From NCBI RefSeq assembly GCF_016741815.1, contig NZ_JAERRJ010000005.1, positions 124,001 through 188,000 on the forward strand: 64,000 nt of DNA, written 5' to 3'. This DNA comes from Nocardia acididurans. GTDB taxonomy: Bacteria; Actinomycetota; Actinomycetes; Mycobacteriales; Mycobacteriaceae. Positions 61,209-64,000 of the stretch are shown here, piece after piece. The translations under genes were made by a program, and so were the position numbers. The notes below the pieces were generated by a model that saw only the letters and a list, made by a program, of their open reading frames with translations, had not been told where the DNA came from and ran no database searches. Each line of letters starts with the position of its first letter. Position 1 is the first letter of the stretch.

Positions 61209-62200
61209 GGAGATTGCTGCAGAACAGGCACCTGCGCGTCGGCGTGATCACGGCCGGATTGGTCGCACTGCTGCTGGTCGGCTCGACCGCGTTCAAGCAG
61301 GCTCGGCTGGGCGACAAGACGATTCAGGCCGAGTTCGCCCAGGCGGCGGGTCTGCGCGCCGGGGCCACCGTGGATGTCTCCGGCATCGAGGTCGGTCAGG
61401 TGTCGGCGGTCCGTCTGGCCGGTGACAAGGTGCTGGTGGACATGAAGGTTCGCGACGAGATCACCCTCGGCTCGGATGCCAAGGCCGCCATCAAGATGTC
61501 CACGATTCTCGGCCGCCTGCATGTGGAACTGGTGCCGGGTACCGGTGCGAGCCTGCCCGGCGATCGCATCACGATCGAGAACACCACCGTCCCCTACAAC
61601 CTGGGCAAGGTCATCCAGGATCCGAAGTACAAGTCCTCCTTCGAGCACATCGAACGCATCGACGCGAACAAGCTGCGCCAGGCCCTCGATGTGGTGAACA
61701 CGCAGATGGGCGACTCCCCCGAGCTCGCCGTACAGGCGCTGGACAGTGTGGGCGCACTCGCCAAGGTGATCAACGATCGCCGCGACGAGGTGGACACGCT
61801 GCTCAAAGGCATGGATACGGTGTCGCAGCTGGCCGCCGACAATCAGTCGGGCGTGCTGTTGCTGCTGACGCGCGGTGAGGCCATCGGATCAGCGGTACAG
61901 CAGCGGCAGGCGCTGCTGCAGCAGCTGCTCGACAATGTCGCCGCGCTGTCGAAGCTGTTGCAGGACATGGGCTTGGAGAACGGCGATCAGCTCGGCCCGC
62001 TCATCACGAATCTGAACACCATGTCGGAGGGGCTGGAGAAGAACCGGGACAACCTGGCCCGGCTGTACGAGATCATGCCGGTCACGCTGCGGCAGTTCAA
62101 CAATGTGGTCGGCAACGGCCCCTACGGCGAGGTGTACGCGCCGTGGTTCTTCCCGGACAACTGGCTGTGCGCCACGCAGGTCATTCAGGGGTGCAACTGA
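61205..62200 (+). CDS. mceC: MceC-type protein
   Basis: 331 residues. Anchor helix (LRVGVITAGLVALLLVGSTAF), MCE domain (IQAEFAQAAGLRAGATVDVSGIEVGQVSAVRLAGDKV) and helical domain with a heptad-like stretch (LLQQLLDNVAALSKLLQDMG). The ATG overlaps the mceB stop. No C-terminal proline-rich tail as in some MceC proteins. Confidence 0.92.
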   Translation: MRRLLQNRHLRVGVITAGLVALLLVGSTAFKQARLGDKTIQAEFAQAAGLRAGATVDVSGIEVGQVSAVRLAGDKVLVDMKVRDEITLGSDAKAAIKMSTILGRLHVELVPGTGASLPGDRITIENTTVPYNLGKVIQDPKYKSSFEHIERIDANKLRQALDVVNTQMGDSPELAVQALDSVGALAKVINDRRDEVDTLLKGMDTVSQLAADNQSGVLLLLTRGEAIGSAVQQRQALLQQLLDNVAALSKLLQDMGLENGDQLGPLITNLNTMSEGLEKNRDNLARLYEIMPVTLRQFNNVVGNGPYGEVYAPWFFPDNWLCATQVIQGCN

Positions 62201-63297
62201 TGAGGATTCGAGTATTCGCCAAACTCGCGGCGCTGTGCTGCGCGGCGGCGGTGGCGTCGGGGTGTTCGGCGCTGCCGGATTCGCTGAACGGTGAAGCGTA
62301 CCTGGGTGATCGGATCCGCGTCAGCGCGGACTTCGAGAACGTGGCCGGACTGTACGCGGGCAATGAGGTTGCGGTACTGGGTGTTCCGGTCGGCACGGTG
62401 GATTCGGTGACGCCCAAGGGCAGTTACGTGCAGGTGGTCATGTCCATCGACCGCGGGGTGCAGGTGCCCGCCGATGCCATGGCGGCCCTGGTGAATCCGC
62501 AGCTGATCACCAACCGGCACGTGGAGCTGGCCCCGGCCTACACCGGCGGCGAGACGCTGCGCGACGGCGCGCATATTCCATTGCCGCGCACCAGGGTTCC
62601 GGTCGAGCTGGATCGGATCCTGGAGAACTTCGATCAGCTCGGGGCGGCGCTGAAGGGTGACAGCGATACCGGGCCGATGGCCAGCCGGGTGCTGTTCCCA
62701 CTGCTGAACGGGAACGGCGACCGGCTGCGCGAGACGCTGGACAATCTGTCCGCGGCCTTCGAGGTGACCTTCGCCAACAAGGATCAGATCGCCAACACCA
62801 TCATCAAACTCAACGAGATCACCCAGATCATCGCGTCCAACGATCAGACGGTGCGCGACTTCAGCGGGCGGCTCACGGAATTGGTGAGCCTCATGGGCGA
62901 GCAGGCTCCAGGTTTGCAGGCGGTGCTGGCGCAGCTGGAGGACTTCGTCACCAATACCGCGACCCTGGTCGGCGAGAACGAGGATCAGCTGGCCGGTGCG
63001 CTGACCCGGTTCGTCGGCATCACCGATCAGATGCGCGCCAATGCCCGCGCGCTCACCGAGATCGTGGATGTCGGGCCGCTCATGTTCCAGAACCTGGCCA
63101 ATGCCACCAGCACCGAGCATCAGGCGCTGCGACTGCACGGCCTGCTGGACAAGGTGGTGCTGGACAACGAGATCCTGTCGATGTTCTGCGAGCGCGTGAT
63201 GATGCGCGTGGACGGCTGCCGCACCGGCAGGATTCAGGATTTCGGTCCCGACTTCGGGCTCACCGCAGCACTTCTGGGGATGACGAGTCGGAAATGA
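62200..63297 (+). CDS. mceD: MceD-type protein, predicted lipoprotein
   Basis: 365 residues. The N-terminus KLAALCCAAAVASGCSAL is a lipobox with the lipidated Cys, unlike classical mycobacterial MceD. The MCE domain (RIRVSADFENVAGLYAGNEVAVLGVPVGTVDSVTPKG) and NRHVELAPAYTGGETLRDGAHIPLPRTRVPVELD match MceD. Its start overlaps the mceC stop (TGATG). Helical C-terminal domain complete. Confidence 0.9.
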   Translation: MRIRVFAKLAALCCAAAVASGCSALPDSLNGEAYLGDRIRVSADFENVAGLYAGNEVAVLGVPVGTVDSVTPKGSYVQVVMSIDRGVQVPADAMAALVNPQLITNRHVELAPAYTGGETLRDGAHIPLPRTRVPVELDRILENFDQLGAALKGDSDTGPMASRVLFPLLNGNGDRLRETLDNLSAAFEVTFANKDQIANTIIKLNEITQIIASNDQTVRDFSGRLTELVSLMGEQAPGLQAVLAQLEDFVTNTATLVGENEDQLAGALTRFVGITDQMRANARALTEIVDVGPLMFQNLANATSTEHQALRLHGLLDKVVLDNEILSMFCERVMMRVDGCRTGRIQDFGPDFGLTAALLGMTSRK

Positions 63298-64000
63298 ACT
63301 ACAGGACAAGTTGTTTCACGCGCGGCGCGGCGGCGCTGCTCACCACGGCCGCGCTGGCCGGGGCCTCGGGGTGCGCGGTGACGGTGCGGAACGTGCCCAT
63401 GCCCGAGCCGGGGATCGGCGGGCCTGGATACACCATTCACGCCGCCTTCGAGGATGCGCTCAACCTGCCGGATCGGGCGCACGTGAAGATCGGCGGCACC
63501 GACATCGGGGTGGTCACGAATATCGAGACCACCAACTTCGTCGCCGATATCGAGATGCTCATCCGGGCGGACATCAAGCTGCCCCGCGGCACCACCGCCG
63601 AACTGCGACAGGGCACTCCGCTGGGTGACATGTACGTGGCCATGACGCTGCCCACCACCGAGGCGGCCGGGGCCCAGCTGCGCGAGGGCGACACCATCGG
63701 CACGGAGCTGACCTCGGCGGGCGCGTCGGTGGAGCAGCTGATGATGTCGATCTCGTTGCTGCTCAACGGTGGCGGGCTCAATCAGGCGGCGCGCATCACC
63801 TCGCAGATGGACTCCATGTTCAGCGGGCGCGCGCCGCAGCTGCAGCATCTGATCACCGAGATGACGAGTGTCATCGCGGCCTTGAACCAGCGCACCGGGG
63901 ATATCGACAGCGTGCTGGGCGGACTGGATGTGCTGGCCGGTGAATTGGCCAGGCGCAAGGCCGAACTCGGGCAGGCCGCCGACACGTTCCCCCAGCTGAT
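63294..64000 (+). CDS. mceE: MceE-type lipoprotein, cut by the window edge
   Basis: The first 235 residues are seen. A signal with lipobox (LTTAALAGASGCAV) leads into the MCE domain (YTIHAAFEDALNLPDRAHVKIGGTDIGVVTNIETTN) and the beginning of the helical domain. Two lipoprotein-type Mce subunits are therefore adjacent here. The gene continues beyond 64000, where MceF should follow. ATG overlaps the mceD stop. Confidence 0.9.
   Translation, partial: MNYRTSCFTRGAAALLTTAALAGASGCAVTVRNVPMPEPGIGGPGYTIHAAFEDALNLPDRAHVKIGGTDIGVVTNIETTNFVADIEMLIRADIKLPRGTTAELRQGTPLGDMYVAMTLPTTEAAGAQLREGDTIGTELTSAGASVEQLMMSISLLLNGGGLNQAARITSQMDSMFSGRAPQLQHLITEMTSVIAALNQRTGDIDSVLGGLDVLAGELARRKAELGQAADTFPQL

Overview
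The window looks like chromosome of a mycolic-acid actinomycete, most probably Nocardia or a close relative. The DNA is very GC-rich. It carries a yrbE-mce operon, a leucine-catabolic operon laid out as in Mycobacterium tuberculosis, an encapsulin with its DyP peroxidase, several deazaflavin (F420)-type oxidoreductases, a DUF732 secreted protein and scattered cobalamin genes. There are no rRNA or tRNA genes, CRISPR arrays or insertion sequences that I can recognise, and no gene-free stretch longer than about 250 bases.

Layout: 1-3 kb is a small accessory patch: a truncated DUF6301-like gene, a DUF732 protein, and an XRE regulator followed by a small serine-recombinase-like protein. 3-8 kb holds a type-B carboxylesterase, an Fpg/Nei glycosylase, cobF, and the thyA-folA pair. 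7.8-10 kb holds a cupin, a DyP peroxidase with a C-terminal encapsulin-targeting tail, and the encapsulin shell. 10-18 kb holds a PH-like membrane protein, a Nudix hydrolase, a DUF4383 membrane protein divergent from a TetR regulator with two palindromic operators, a DDN-like protein, a 14-TM MFS exporter, a PoxB-type ThDP enzyme and a TerD protein.

17.7-25.3 kb is a guanidine/urea-type nitrogen cluster: a TetR regulator, divergent from an APC permease, two DUF1989 (carboxyguanidine deiminase type) subunits, a carboxyltransferase-only 'urea carboxylase' with neither biotin carboxylase nor BCCP domain, and allophanate hydrolase. 25-44.8 kb is a mosaic of small regulator-plus-enzyme modules: epoxide hydrolase, FAD oxidoreductase with XRE-cupin, MarR with SGNH hydrolase, vanadium haloperoxidase, cobM, a SufR-like regulator with DUF3291, an HD protein, a NarL-type two-component system facing an ABC exporter, an LLM oxidoreductase, DUF4097, a 2-oxoglutarate/iron dioxygenase, and a WYL regulator with a second epoxide hydrolase.

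44.8-53.5 kb is a leucine/branched-acid degradation operon (accD1, accA1, fadE19-like, MaoC, CitE-like lyase, acetoacetyl-CoA synthetase), controlled by a divergent BkaR-like TetR with two operator-like repeats. After two exported proteins with a perfect 16-bp terminator, an SRPBCC protein and an MpaB-type oxygenase, the window ends in an mce lipid-importer operon: two small membrane proteins, YrbEA, YrbEB, MceA-D, and MceE cut by the window edge.

The most unusual items are the stripped-down carboxyltransferase in the guanidine/urea cluster, the recombinase-like protein without a recognisable recombinase body, and the set of well-formed operator palindromes in divergent promoters.
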